Assembly: GCA_016787525.1 (NCBI GenBank)
Contig: JAEUUP010000162.1
Span: 1 to 54,564 of the forward strand
Direction: 5' to 3'
Length of the DNA stretch: 54,564 nt
DNA from: Saprospiraceae bacterium
Lineage (GTDB): Bacteria > Bacteroidota > Bacteroidia > Chitinophagales > Saprospiraceae
Part shown: positions 16,321 through 25,435 of the stretch, one piece after another
Position numbering within the stretch: position 1 is the first letter of the stretch
Layout: the number at the start of each line of letters is the position of its first letter
Position numbers and translations under genes: made by a program
The notes under the pieces: model-generated
Database searches by the model: none
Told to the model about the DNA's origin: nothing
What the model saw: only the letters and a program-made list of their open reading frames with translations

Positions 16321-17628
16321 ATGGGAAATATAGTCGCCATAGTAGGTCGCCCAAACGTTGGCAAATCTACTTTCTATAATCGCCTTGTTGGTGGACGCGA
16401 GGCTATCGTTGACAACGTGTCGGGTGTGACACGCGACCGCAAATACGGCTCAACAGAATGGAATGGTAAAAAATTTAAAGTCATTGATACAGGTGGTTTT
16501 GTGGAAGGCTCAGACGATGTGTTCGAGACTGAAATCCGTTCACAGGTGCGTTTGGCACTCAACGAAGCCGATGTCATCGTTTTTATGGTTGATGCCACAA
16601 CGGGTTTAACAGACCTCGATGAAGAAATCACTGAAATGCTCAGGCGCACGCGCAAACCTGTGATTTTAGCAGTGAACAAAGTGGATAACCCAGCATTGCA
16701 GTTGGCAGCCAATGAGTTTTGGAGTCTAGGCTTCGACGAAGTGTTTTTCATTGCATCCATTTCGGGTTCTGGTTCAGGCGATTTGCTCGATTCTATTGCC
16801 GAAAAAGTGGAAAACATCGAACCTTTGGAAACCACTTTGCCCAAATTAGCCATCGTTGGACAGCCAAATGTTGGTAAATCTTCGCTTCTGAATGCCCTTT
16901 TAGGCGAAGAGCGCACCATTGTAACCGATGTAGCAGGCACAACACGCGACCCTATCCACTCACATTACAACAAATTTGAGAAAGAATTTATCATTGTGGA
17001 CACGGCTGGTATGCGTAAAAAAGCTAAAGTTCACGAAGATTTGGAGTTTTATTCGGTCATGCGCGCTATTCAAGCCATCGAGGATTGTGATGTTGCTTTG
17101 TTGATGATTGATGCTCAAACAGGAGTCGAAGCTCAGGATATGTCTATTTTTAAATTGGCTCTCGACCGCAAAAAAGGTATTGTGATTTTGGTGAACAAAT
17201 GGGATTTGGTTGAAGGCAAAGAAGCAAACACCGCTCGCGATGTCGAAAAAGAAATTCGCCGCCGCATCGCTCCATTTGACGATGTACCGATTATTTTCAT
17301 TTCTGCGAAAGAAAAACAGCGTATTTTCCGTGCCGTCGAAATGGCATTAGAGGTGTATCAACGTCGCCAATTGAAAATTAAAACATCAGCACTAAACGAT
17401 TGGCTCGAGGAAGCCACTGCCCACTACCACCCACCAGCCCATCGTGGCAATTTGATTAAAATCAAATATGTGACGCAAATTCAGAATTTACAATATCCTG
17501 TCTTTCAATTCTTTTGCAATCATCCGAAGCATGTACCAGAAAATTATAAACGCTATTTGGAAAACCAATTGCGCCAAAAATTCAACTTCGCAGGTACACC
17601 AATTGCTTTGATTTTTAAAGAAAAATAA
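16321..17628 (+). CDS. der: Ribosome-assembly GTPase Der (EngA)
   Basis: 435 residues from ATG at 16321 (MGNIVAIVGRPNVGKST). The frame stays open 21 codons upstream, but those residues are not family-like. There are two tandem GTPase domains: G1 GRPNVGKST near 9-17 and GQPNVGKSS near 187; G3 DTGG and DTAG; G4 NKVD and NKWD. A C-terminal KH-like domain follows. Der is an essential factor for 50S subunit maturation and associates with ribosomal precursors in the cytoplasm. It contains no exact copy of the iterated 10-mer; the gap from 15369 to 17649 is one of the longer ones in the window. Confidence 0.97.
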   Translation: MGNIVAIVGRPNVGKSTFYNRLVGGREAIVDNVSGVTRDRKYGSTEWNGKKFKVIDTGGFVEGSDDVFETEIRSQVRLALNEADVIVFMVDATTGLTDLDEEITEMLRRTRKPVILAVNKVDNPALQLAANEFWSLGFDEVFFIASISGSGSGDLLDSIAEKVENIEPLETTLPKLAIVGQPNVGKSSLLNALLGEERTIVTDVAGTTRDPIHSHYNKFEKEFIIVDTAGMRKKAKVHEDLEFYSVMRAIQAIEDCDVALLMIDAQTGVEAQDMSIFKLALDRKKGIVILVNKWDLVEGKEANTARDVEKEIRRRIAPFDDVPIIFISAKEKQRIFRAVEMALEVYQRRQLKIKTSALNDWLEEATAHYHPPAHRGNLIKIKYVTQIQNLQYPVFQFFCNHPKHVPENYKRYLENQLRQKFNFAGTPIALIFKEK

Positions 17629-17645
17629 AAACTGACTACAAATGC

Positions 17646-17690
17646 ACACCCCTCAGTAAATGGGTAAAATTACTGAGGGGTGTCTTTTTT
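17646..17690. terminator. Terminator formed by an inverted pair of the iterated motif
   Basis: Perfect 14-bp arms ACACCCCTCAGTAA (17646-17659) and TTACTGAGGGGTGT (17670-17683), a 10-nt loop, then C and seven T's. Each arm contains a full motif copy, in opposite orientation. It lies 17 bp after the der stop and directly against the SCO1 stop, so it can serve both converging genes. Confidence 0.9.
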
Positions 17691-18325
17691 TATTCTCTTT
17701 TCAAGACCTTAATATCTTCTATCAGTCGTTCGATTTCCAGAGGTAGAGTGCCGTTGTAAACGCCCCGCAATCGCCGTTTCCCATCAATCAGCAGTACATG
17801 TTCTGTATGCAAAAACTCTGTTGAGTCTTTAGCGTAGCCGATTTCTTCTTCTGCAAAATAAGATTTTCGAGCCAAATCGTAGATTTTACCAGCATCACCT
17901 GTCAAAAGTTGCCATTTTTTGGGGTCAATATTTCTTTTTTGACCGTAACTTTTGAGTTGTGCCACTGAGTCAACCCACGGCATGACCGTATGCGACACCA
18001 ATAATACTGAGGGGTCGGTCGCAAACGTTTTTTGCACAAGGTCAAGGTTGTCTTGCATTTTGGGACAAATGCTTGGGCAAATGGTAAAAATAAAGTTTGC
18101 CACATAAATTTTGCCGTCCAATTGTGCATTGGTAACGGTTTCACCTAATTGATTTTGAAACGAAAAATCAGCAATCCGATGGATGGTATCTGTTTCCATT
18201 TCTTTTTTCGACAACCACAAAGGCGTGAAATTAGCTTGATTATAAACAGGCAAAGTAGCTGCATTTTCTTTTTTTTGACAAGCCAAAAATGCAAGCAATA
18301 ATATAAAAATCAACATTTTACGCAT
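17690..18325 (-). CDS. SCO1/SenC-family copper-binding lipoprotein
   Basis: 211 residues. Lipobox LAFLAC with the lipid cysteine at 16. A thioredoxin-like fold with the SCO metal motif: C83 and C87 in TICPSICPKM and a histidine in FLHTEHVLL (about residue 172). SCO proteins deliver copper to the CuA site of cytochrome oxidase or act as thiol reductases. They are membrane-anchored, facing the periplasm. It is the last gene of a three-gene run (25 bp after the YwqK-like gene). The iterated motif encodes Asp-Pro-Ser-Val in the strand region. Confidence 0.93.
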   Translation of the reverse strand: MRKMLIFILLLAFLACQKKENAATLPVYNQANFTPLWLSKKEMETDTIHRIADFSFQNQLGETVTNAQLDGKIYVANFIFTICPSICPKMQDNLDLVQKTFATDPSVLLVSHTVMPWVDSVAQLKSYGQKRNIDPKKWQLLTGDAGKIYDLARKSYFAEEEIGYAKDSTEFLHTEHVLLIDGKRRLRGVYNGTLPLEIERLIEDIKVLKRE

Positions 18326-18350
18326 TGAATATTATTTTTTATAGCAAAAA

Positions 18351-18959
18351 TCACCTTTCTACTATTCGTTTTTCAATAAACTTTTTAGTCGTTTCGTCCC
18401 ACACAGTCATACAGTTTTTCACACCCGTCAAACCGTACAAACGTCCATTTCGTACCTCATAGTTAAAACGCATTTTCCCGTTCTCATACCATCCTTCTTG
18501 CCGACCGACTTCTTGTCCTTCGGCATAATTGAATTGAGTCGCCATCGAACCTGAAGCGTACCATTCGCGGCGAAAGCCATGATGCAAGTCGTTCTCAAAT
18601 TGATAAGCAAAACGCGGCTTACCATCTGACCACCAAGATTCGTGCAAACCTTCTTTTTTACCGTTTTTGTACAGTCTTTTTTCAGCTATTTGCCCATTTT
18701 CGTACCATTTTGTCGCCCAACCTTCTTCTTTTCCATTCAAAAAAGGCGTTTCCTCAGCTTTTTGACCATTTGGAAAATCAACTGTCAACCAACCGCTGAA
18801 AGGTTGATTTTGGTACATCAATACACCGTTTTGGAATGAAATCCCCCCCTCAGTATTTCTGACTCTCACGTTGGGAACGGGTACTGTTTCTACTTTTTTA
18901 GCCGTTGGTTGACAAGCGACAACTAAAAATAAATCAATGAAAAACAGTATTTTACGCAT
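18351..18959 (-). CDS. MORN/YwqK-repeat lipoprotein
   Basis: 202 residues. Short signal with lipobox VVACQ (cysteine about 16). The body consists of about six tandem MORN-like repeats of the form (W)YENG(Q/K)...G, for example WYENGQIAEKRLYKNGKKEG and WYASGSMATQFNY. Databases often call this YwqK-family antitoxin, but no toxin gene is adjacent, so that name should not be taken as function. It lies 9 bp from the YHYH gene upstream and 25 bp from SCO1 downstream, so the three probably form one operon. Confidence 0.85.
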   Translation of the reverse strand: MRKILFFIDLFLVVACQPTAKKVETVPVPNVRVRNTEGGISFQNGVLMYQNQPFSGWLTVDFPNGQKAEETPFLNGKEEGWATKWYENGQIAEKRLYKNGKKEGLHESWWSDGKPRFAYQFENDLHHGFRREWYASGSMATQFNYAEGQEVGRQEGWYENGKMRFNYEVRNGRLYGLTGVKNCMTVWDETTKKFIEKRIVER

Positions 18960-18968
18960 AGGCTTAAA

Positions 18969-19805
18969 TTATTGTGATACTGTACCACGATTACCAAAAA
19001 ATCCTGAACCATTCAAATAAGGCGCATCTGCTGTGATGTGATAGTGGTAAATACCATTCGGAAAATCCGTCGTTGCATGTTTGTGACCATGATAGGCATC
19101 GAGGTCGGCACTTTTTAGTGTTTTACCATTTTCGACGGGACCATAGACAGGAAAACCATCTAATAGAAAGCCTAAAAGTGCTGAATTGCCCTTCGTTTTA
19201 GTCAAATAATAGGGTTCAATGTGGTAATGGTATGAGCCTTGCTGCTGTGGATGACCTGCATATTGGTCGAAAGAAACAATTTCATTGGTCAACGGAGAAT
19301 TGCCCGCCGCATATTGATTGAAAAATGGTACGCCATTGAGTGATACGCCGATTGCACCGCCCGGTGTCGCTGATTTTGTACTTGCCTCAGTTGGCGAAGC
19401 GGGAATACGAAAAGTCAAATTTTGTTGCGCAATACGGTTGGGATTGATGCTAAATGCAGCTGTACCGTTGTATGCTTCATATTTTGTTGATGCCCATTGC
19501 GTGCCTTGATAGTAAGGTGATTTGTGGTCGGGCAAGCCTGTTGATTTGACCACGATATAGTCGCCTTCCAAGGTGATACTCGATGCACCATAAATTGTTT
19601 TTTTGTACAACTCTAACATTTGGCTTGCTGTCAAGCCTGTGGTGGTTGAGCCTGTTGAGCCAGTATTGCCCGTTGAGTTGGTAGTCGTATTGGAAGACGT
19701 TGATACTGAGGGGGTGGTTTCTTTTTGGCAATTGGCAAAAAGAAGCATCAAAACGATGAAAAATGAGGAAATCATGTACCGTGATTTTAAGATGTGCTGT
19801 GTCAT
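18969..19805 (-). CDS. YHYH-domain lipoprotein
   Basis: 278 residues. Signal with lipobox LLFANC (lipid cysteine about 26; Met11 is an alternative start), then a Ser/Thr/Gly linker (about 30-60). The C-terminal half carries the family-defining histidine clusters: GSYHYHIEPYY, LDAYHGHKHAT and NGIYHYHITADAP. The many His residues suggest metal binding, and the SCO1 gene in the same operon makes copper or another respiratory metal a reasonable guess. The family has no settled biochemical role. The motif lies in the linker (Thr-Pro-Ser-Val). Confidence 0.9.
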   Translation of the reverse strand: MTQHILKSRYMISSFFIVLMLLFANCQKETTPSVSTSSNTTTNSTGNTGSTGSTTTGLTASQMLELYKKTIYGASSITLEGDYIVVKSTGLPDHKSPYYQGTQWASTKYEAYNGTAAFSINPNRIAQQNLTFRIPASPTEASTKSATPGGAIGVSLNGVPFFNQYAAGNSPLTNEIVSFDQYAGHPQQQGSYHYHIEPYYLTKTKGNSALLGFLLDGFPVYGPVENGKTLKSADLDAYHGHKHATTDFPNGIYHYHITADAPYLNGSGFFGNRGTVSQ

Positions 19806-20322
19806 GTTGACCGAGTTTAAAGATGATAAAAATGGATTTTACTACGACAGTTTGTTGTTTCTCTACTCTAAAGTGGCTGATAACTCTCCCTTTTTTAGTT
19901 TTTCGAGAAATTGCTTAACGCTTTTTTATAAACTGATTGAATGTTGATGTTTAATCCAAATATTCTAAACTCGTTTTATTGAATGAAATGTGGCTTATCA
20001 GATAGTTGTATTAGTTTGACACTTACTGAGAGGGAAACTTGCGGCGGGTTCGATATTTTTTTTGAAAAAATCTTTTTTCTTTTCTATTGATGTATTTGTA
20101 CTTAAATAAAAACTGTCACAACGAATATAAATATTTGAAAATCAATTTTTTATAACGCACCAAAGAAAAGATTTTCCCTTTTTAATTATCAGTAAATTGT
20201 CATTTAATTGTCAAAGTGTATTTTTTGAAAACTTATTTTATGGGATAGAGGTTTTCATTATAAAAGCAATACTTTCAAACTCAACTGTATTACTAACTAT
20301 TCACTCTTAAACTTTGACTGCA
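19806..20322. other. Non-coding interval between the YHYH operon and hpf
   Basis: About 517 bp of AT-rich DNA with no credible gene. It contains a near-miss of the iterated motif, TACTGAGAGGG, at 20024-20034. No perfect promoter consensus or long hairpin was seen. It must hold the divergent promoters of the YHYH operon and hpf. Confidence 0.5.
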
Positions 20323-20631
20323 ATGAAAATACAAACTGAAGCTGTCCATTTCTCTGCTGACTCGCAACTATTGACATTCGTAGAGCAGAAAATCTCAAAA
20401 CTTGAGCAATTTTTCAATCGTATCAGTCAAGCTCAAGTGGTTCTAAAAATGAGCCGTTTAGGTAAAAAAATTGAACACATCGCAGAAATTAAGCTGCATG
20501 TCCCCAATGGTTTCATCTACATCAAAGAAAGTAGTAAATCGTTCGAAGCAGCACTCAACAAAGCTGTTGTCCTACTCAGACTGCAACTTTTGCGCTACAA
20601 AATGAAGCGATTCAGCTATGGGCTGATTTAG
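20323..20631 (+). CDS. hpf: Ribosome hibernation promoting factor, short form
   Basis: 102 residues from ATG at 20323 (MKIQTEAVHFSADSQLL); the frame extends three codons upstream, which is not family-like. The HPF/RaiA beta-alpha fold is visible: the N-terminal strand, a helix LTFVEQKISKLEQFF, strands AQVVLKMSR and HIAEIKLHVPNGFIYIKES, and a second helix SFEAALNKAVVLLRLQLLRYK. It lacks the C-terminal dimerisation domain of long HPF. It binds the 30S decoding region in stationary phase. Confidence 0.92.
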   Translation: MKIQTEAVHFSADSQLLTFVEQKISKLEQFFNRISQAQVVLKMSRLGKKIEHIAEIKLHVPNGFIYIKESSKSFEAALNKAVVLLRLQLLRYKMKRFSYGLI

Positions 20632-20694
20632 CAATGGATCACTTCAAGGATTTTTTAGGTAAAGAATATTTTCTAACAATTCAATTCAAGAGCC

Positions 20695-21339
20695 ATGTAT
20701 AGATTTATTGTCATTGTATTCTTTCTCATATACAACCAGTCAGTATCACTGTTGGCGCAAAAAATGAATTTACCTAAAGCGACATCCGATGAGAAGCATT
20801 TTAATTATTCGTATTTGCAGTTGGATATTAATTTTCTCAACTATCCGATAAGACATGTCAATACAAACGGTCTAAGTGTGAGCGGCTCAGCCATATTTGG
20901 CGACAGATTGGGTGTGGGCTTGAGCGTGGATATTACGGATTCTCAAAAAGCGGCTCTGAGTATGACCACAACTAACAAAGCAAATGTATTTGAATATACC
21001 CAAATCAGCCTCTTTAATGAAGTATTTTTTCATCCCAACAGTCGGATAGATATTTCATTGCCACTGAAACTGGGCTTAGGTCATGCTTCTGTTAGCCATT
21101 TGGAGGGATTTTCATTCGGTGAAACCTTGTTTTCTGGGACAAATATTGTTGATGAAGATTACTTTTTTGTCACCGAATTGGGTGCTAATGTGTCGGTTCA
21201 TCTCATCAAAACATTAGACTTCAATGTTGGCGGCAGTTATCGGCTAACAGCAGGGGCAAATGGACTTGTCGGCAATGATGATTTTCTCAATTACTCAATA
21301 CATGCAGGTTTGCGCTTTCGTTTAGGCTTCAAACAATAG
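20695..21339 (+). CDS. Probable outer-membrane beta-barrel protein, unknown function
   Basis: 214 residues. Signal peptide about 1-22 (ending SLLAQ). The mature part has alternating hydrophobic/polar strands (YLQLDINFLNY, GLSVSGSAIFG, LGVGLSVDI, RIDISLPLKLGLGHASV, LDFNVGGSYRLTAG) and ends LRFRLGFKQ. A C-terminal aromatic strand is typical of small outer-membrane barrels. No specific family is recognised. It is 63 bp downstream of hpf and on the same strand. Confidence 0.7.
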   Translation: MYRFIVIVFFLIYNQSVSLLAQKMNLPKATSDEKHFNYSYLQLDINFLNYPIRHVNTNGLSVSGSAIFGDRLGVGLSVDITDSQKAALSMTTTNKANVFEYTQISLFNEVFFHPNSRIDISLPLKLGLGHASVSHLEGFSFGETLFSGTNIVDEDYFFVTELGANVSVHLIKTLDFNVGGSYRLTAGANGLVGNDDFLNYSIHAGLRFRLGFKQ

Positions 21340-21411
21340 AAATACACAGTTTTTTACTTCCAATACCTATCAATAAAACCTAATTATTTCACTTTTTAAA
21401 ATACTAAAACA

Positions 21412-22269
21412 ATGAAAAGCTCTTTTTTTAAATCAATTGCATTGCTCTCTACATGCCTTATATTCATGGCATCTTGTACAGTTGTCCGTCAAGGCGAAGT
21501 TGGTATTACACGTACTTTTGGAAAATACAGCGATAAAATTTATACGAGTGGACTGAGGGGGTACAATCCATTGACTTCTACCATCATCAAAGTGCCTGCA
21601 CAAACGCGCAATCTGGAAGTGCAACTGGATATTCCATCCAAAGAGGGTTTGACCATTCGTTCGGAAGTGTCTATTCTTTACAATATCGAACCTAAAAAAG
21701 TACCTGATATCCTCCGTAATTTAGGTGTGGACTACGAATCTTCGGTCATTTTGCCTGTTTTCCGCTCTGCTGTTGCCGATATTTCTTCCAAATATTTTGC
21801 TAAAGACATGCACTCTGGCAATAGATCAGAAATCGAAAAAGCCATAAGAGAACTGATGATGCAAACCATGACAGGTAAAGGTGTTTTTGTAGAGTCTGTC
21901 TTATTGAAAAGCATTCAATTGCCTCGAACACTGTCAAAAGCCATCGAAGAAAAATTGGAATCGGAGCAACAAGCACAGCGTATGGAATTCGTTCTGCAAG
22001 CTGCAAAACGCGAAGCTGAACGCAAAATAATTGAAGCAGAAGGTGTTAGAGATGCCAATAAAATCATATCTCAAGGTCTGACTGACAAAATTCTCCAATT
22101 CAAAAACATCGAAGCATGGTTGAAACTGTCAGAATCATCAAACTCAAAAGTCATCATCACCAATGGCAATATGCCTATGATGTTGAATCCTACTGAGGGG
22201 GTCAATACGGGTACTACACCTAAAGTCGGTACAACCTCAGCGATGAACACCAGTTTGATGAAAGAATAA
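21412..22269 (+). CDS. Prohibitin-like SPFH/Band 7 lipoprotein
   Basis: 285 residues. Signal with lipobox FMASC (lipid cysteine C22) followed directly by the SPFH domain (VVRQGEVGITRTFGKYS to about 200), including the usual VESVLLKSIQLPRTLSKAIEEKLESEQQAQRMEF. A C-terminal coiled coil (about 170-215) is followed by a low-complexity Thr-rich tail. SPFH proteins assemble into large membrane rings or scaffolds, often with FtsH-type proteases. Attachment by lipid rather than a transmembrane helix is notable; which membrane it is in is unknown. One exact motif copy (22191) and one near-copy (21551, GACTGAGGGG) lie inside. Confidence 0.9.
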   Translation: MKSSFFKSIALLSTCLIFMASCTVVRQGEVGITRTFGKYSDKIYTSGLRGYNPLTSTIIKVPAQTRNLEVQLDIPSKEGLTIRSEVSILYNIEPKKVPDILRNLGVDYESSVILPVFRSAVADISSKYFAKDMHSGNRSEIEKAIRELMMQTMTGKGVFVESVLLKSIQLPRTLSKAIEEKLESEQQAQRMEFVLQAAKREAERKIIEAEGVRDANKIISQGLTDKILQFKNIEAWLKLSESSNSKVIITNGNMPMMLNPTEGVNTGTTPKVGTTSAMNTSLMKE

Positions 22270-22314
22270 AATCGGATTGATTAGGGTTCAGTGTAATTTG
22301 CATACATTTTTGAG

Positions 22315-22346
22315 AAGAGGCTGTCTTTTACACAGCCTCTTTTTTT
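22315..22346 (+). terminator. Intrinsic terminator of the SPFH gene
   Basis: 10-bp arms AAGAGGCTGT (22315-22324) and complement (22332-22341) with a 7-nt loop and a run of T's. The T run overlaps the lysA stop codon on the other strand. Confidence 0.85.
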
Positions 22347-23580
22347 ATACTTCCACTTCAATCTGATTACGGACAATATCGTCCCACGTCTCGCGGGCGC
22401 GTACCAAATGTGCTTGACCATTGTAAACCAAAACTTCGGCTGGGCGCACACGACTGTTGTAGTTCGATGCCATTGTAAAACAATAAGCACCAGCATTCTG
22501 AATGCCGAGAACATCCCCCTCAGTAATTTCTGGCATTTCGCGGTCTTCGGCAAGGTTGTCTGTTTCGCAAATATAACCCACAACATTGTATAACCTTTTG
22601 TCTGCCAATGGATTAGAGACATTCACAATCTCGTGATAAGCATCGTACATCATCGGACGAATCAAATGATTGAGACCCGAATCTACGTGGGCGAACGAAA
22701 TGCTGGGATTGTGTTTAACCACATTCACACGCACCAACAGCGTGCCACATTGAGCAACCAAAAACTTACCCGGTTCCCATACCAACTCAATGTCTCGACC
22801 ATAATCTTTACAAAATTGGTTGAAACGTGCGGCAATAGCAGCCCCGACTTTGGGCATATTTGTCCCTTTCTCATGCGGTTTGTAAGGAACTTTGAAACCA
22901 CCACCGAGGTCAATGTATTGCAAATCAGGAAAATTCTTTGCCGCATCAAATATTAATTCTGCTACATTCAAAAACACTTCCGACTCTTTGATTTCAGAAC
23001 CCGTGTGCTGATGCAAACCTTCGATAACAACGCCTGTTTCTTTCATAATACGCTGAATATCATCCAATTGCAGAATAGAAATACCGAATTTTGAACGCTC
23101 ATGTGCGGTCGAGATTTTCAAATTGCCTCCTGCCATCACATGTGGATTCAGACGAATACCTACTGGATAGTTTGCGCCATGTGCTTTGCCAAAACGCTCC
23201 AATAATGGCAATGAATCAAGATGAACTTTGACACCCAAACGGACAGCTTCTTCAATTTCAGACCACGACACACCGCTGGGTGTGTAGCCAATTTGTTGTG
23301 GCTCAAACCCAACACGCAAACACAGTTTGACCTCTTCGATACTGACCGTGTCAACACAAGAACCGAGGCGTTTCATAAATTTCAGTACCGATACATTGGT
23401 CAATGCTTTGATGGCAAAATTGATACGTAAACGAGAAACGTCTGCAAATGCCCCCCTCAGTATTTTGTACTGATTTTCAATGATTTGAGCGTCATAAACA
23501 TAAAGTGGCGTACCGTATTGCTCGCATAAATCAAGTGGATTGATGCCTTGAATGTCGAAGCGAGAGCCGTTGAAATTCAT
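22345..23580 (-). CDS. lysA: Diaminopimelate decarboxylase
   Basis: 411 residues from ATG at 23580. The enzyme decarboxylates meso-diaminopimelate to lysine with PLP. The PLP lysine is K58 in NFAIKALTN. The phosphate-binding loop is DLGGGFKVPY (about 215), with EPGKFLVAQCG, CETDNLA (active-site Cys from the partner subunit) and GAYCFTMASNYNSR completing the fold III decarboxylase pattern. Two iterated-motif copies encode Thr-Glu-Gly and Leu-Arg-Gly. It probably has its own promoter (TAATTTTG at 23631-23638). Confidence 0.96.
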   Translation of the reverse strand: MNFNGSRFDIQGINPLDLCEQYGTPLYVYDAQIIENQYKILRGAFADVSRLRINFAIKALTNVSVLKFMKRLGSCVDTVSIEEVKLCLRVGFEPQQIGYTPSGVSWSEIEEAVRLGVKVHLDSLPLLERFGKAHGANYPVGIRLNPHVMAGGNLKISTAHERSKFGISILQLDDIQRIMKETGVVIEGLHQHTGSEIKESEVFLNVAELIFDAAKNFPDLQYIDLGGGFKVPYKPHEKGTNMPKVGAAIAARFNQFCKDYGRDIELVWEPGKFLVAQCGTLLVRVNVVKHNPSISFAHVDSGLNHLIRPMMYDAYHEIVNVSNPLADKRLYNVVGYICETDNLAEDREMPEITEGDVLGIQNAGAYCFTMASNYNSRVRPAEVLVYNGQAHLVRARETWDDIVRNQIEVEV

Positions 23581-23630
23581 AAACAATTGTTTTTTATATT
23601 TTGATAATTAATATTGGTCGAATGTGGGCG

Positions 23631-23638
23631 CAAAATTA
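23631..23638 (-). promoter_or_regulatory. Probable -7 element TAATTTTG of lysA
   Basis: Perfect TAnnTTTG on the minus strand about 50 bp before the lysA ATG. The -33 region is T-rich without a clear TTG. Confidence 0.5.
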
Positions 23639-23707
23639 AGAGAATAAATAAAAAAGCATCCTAATTGTCAGAAATTAAGTAGTCTGCGGACATCACAAAC
23701 GACCCCC

Positions 23708-25189
23708 TCAGTATAAACCCTCGATTTTTTCCAACAGCCATTCTCTATCACCATAAGTGCGGTTGTTGTCCATTTTATCTTTTAAAACTGCTATACGTTC
23801 AACATCGCCGTGGGTGGTATTGATGAGCTGTGTGACCATATTGACAAAATTATTATTACCCTCAAAAACGAGTGGCGGTAGGTGGTCCGATTTTTTCTTT
23901 TTACCCCAATTGAACAGATAGTTTTTGAAAGCCTCGGTGCGGCTGTTGCACATATCAAATGCGTTTTGTTCGTAGTAAATTTTGATTTCGAGGCGACGTT
24001 GAGTCAGTTCGTAATAAATATCTTTGAATTTATAAGGGCTTTGAAGCGCATCGAGCGCTTGTGTGTATTGACCAACGGCAAAATAGTACAAAGCCCAATT
24101 GATACGCGTTATCTCTTGTACTTCATCGGCACTCATGATTTTATCACTGTATTTTTCAATAACTTCCTTGACCCAATCGAAACGTTTGACTTTGGTACCA
24201 ACCATTATAATATTGAGTAGCGTACTGGGAATCAAATAGTTATGATAATACAAATATCCCGCTTCTAAATGTGCCGCAAATAAATCAACCAAAAGATGTA
24301 TGTATTCTTTTTGTCCTGCATTGTAGAGTGCTGCGCAATGATTGCGTTCGATGGCACAAAGTGTTTGACGTTGTTCAAAAGTCAAAAAGTCGTGTGCTTG
24401 CTCCAATGATTGTCTAAAAACCAGCCAGTCACCTTGTCCCAAAAGTAAATCCAAGGCTTCGATATAGGCTTTGACAATGGGAAAATCTGAGAGTTGTTTG
24501 CAAGCAATGATATTTTTTAGATGCGGTAAGACCTCAAATTGTTGTTGCACATCAATGACGATGTGTCTTTTCTGAGCCGCTAAAGTCAGTAAATGTTCAA
24601 GCCGCGCAACAACGTAAAAAGTATCCAAACTATCGAGTGTGGCAGACAGATTGACATCGCCTTGTTTGGTGTTGTACTGTTCTTGATAACGATTGTCGGC
24701 ATATTCGACCATATATGCCTGCAAATAGCCTTGAGTATCTTTTGACCCAACCGATTTGACCTCCACTCTGAGGCGTTCCACAGTGTTCTCAAACCGATTG
24801 TGCAGTTGTCGCTCCGACAAAAGATGCAGCATAGCCCACGAGCGTGAAAAACCTACTGTTTCTTTATTGTTGTGAGAGGAATTATCTGCATAAAACACGA
24901 AACTCACATATTTTTCAACTTCTCTATACAAAGCGGACATGGCTTTCTCAAGCCGCCCTTTGACAAATGCTTTCTTCGGAAAAACCAATGGATAGATTGT
25001 CTCGACATCTAATGTTTCTTGCTTAAAGTTTTTTTCCAAAGTCTCCAACACTGTCCACAAGCGCATCACATCGGTCGTTGCCACCTCATAACGTGTTCGA
25101 GGTGCTGAAAAAGCTAAAAACTCACCAAAGTCTTTTTTTTCTTTTTTGTTGAAGGTGTTAAGAATTTCTAAAAGTTTACTGTCTTTCAT
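23708..25189 (-). CDS. Helical-repeat protein of unknown function; stop codon lies in an iterated motif
   Basis: About 493 residues from ATG at 25189 (MKDSKLLEILNTFNKKEKKDF); the frame is open to 25273, but the extra N-terminus looks non-coding. No signal peptide. The sequence is almost entirely alpha-helical, with TPR-like pairs in the C-terminal half (EITRINWALYYFAVGQYTQALDALQSP, DIYYELTQRRLEIKIYYEQNAFD). It may be a cytoplasmic scaffold, but I recognise no specific family. The last codons are Gly-Leu-Tyr-stop. The TAC codon and the TGA stop are the first six bases of motif copy 23704-23713, the only place where the stop-generating frame of the motif is used. Confidence 0.8.
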   Translation of the reverse strand: MKDSKLLEILNTFNKKEKKDFGEFLAFSAPRTRYEVATTDVMRLWTVLETLEKNFKQETLDVETIYPLVFPKKAFVKGRLEKAMSALYREVEKYVSFVFYADNSSHNNKETVGFSRSWAMLHLLSERQLHNRFENTVERLRVEVKSVGSKDTQGYLQAYMVEYADNRYQEQYNTKQGDVNLSATLDSLDTFYVVARLEHLLTLAAQKRHIVIDVQQQFEVLPHLKNIIACKQLSDFPIVKAYIEALDLLLGQGDWLVFRQSLEQAHDFLTFEQRQTLCAIERNHCAALYNAGQKEYIHLLVDLFAAHLEAGYLYYHNYLIPSTLLNIIMVGTKVKRFDWVKEVIEKYSDKIMSADEVQEITRINWALYYFAVGQYTQALDALQSPYKFKDIYYELTQRRLEIKIYYEQNAFDMCNSRTEAFKNYLFNWGKKKKSDHLPPLVFEGNNNFVNMVTQLINTTHGDVERIAVLKDKMDNNRTYGDREWLLEKIEGLY

Positions 25190-25435
25190 TGGAAATTGAA
25201 AACCCGAAGGTGGAAAAACTTTTTTTTCAAGATAATAACTTAAAATATTGATAATCAAACTATTGCCAAACAAAAAATAAGCCCCCCCTCAGTATTTGGT
25301 ACTTAAATAATGGAAAGGTAGGCGTTTTTTCTAATTTTTTTGACACAACCAACCCTTCATCTTTGTATCACAATTACAGAAAATAATAATTAAAAAAAAA
25401 TTCATTCATTCACAGTTTTTAAATTTATAAATCAA

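Noticed and set aside
18351-18959. Toxin-antitoxin system from the YwqK-family label
   Set aside because: The protein is a lipoprotein with MORN repeats in an operon with SCO1; no toxin gene is adjacent.
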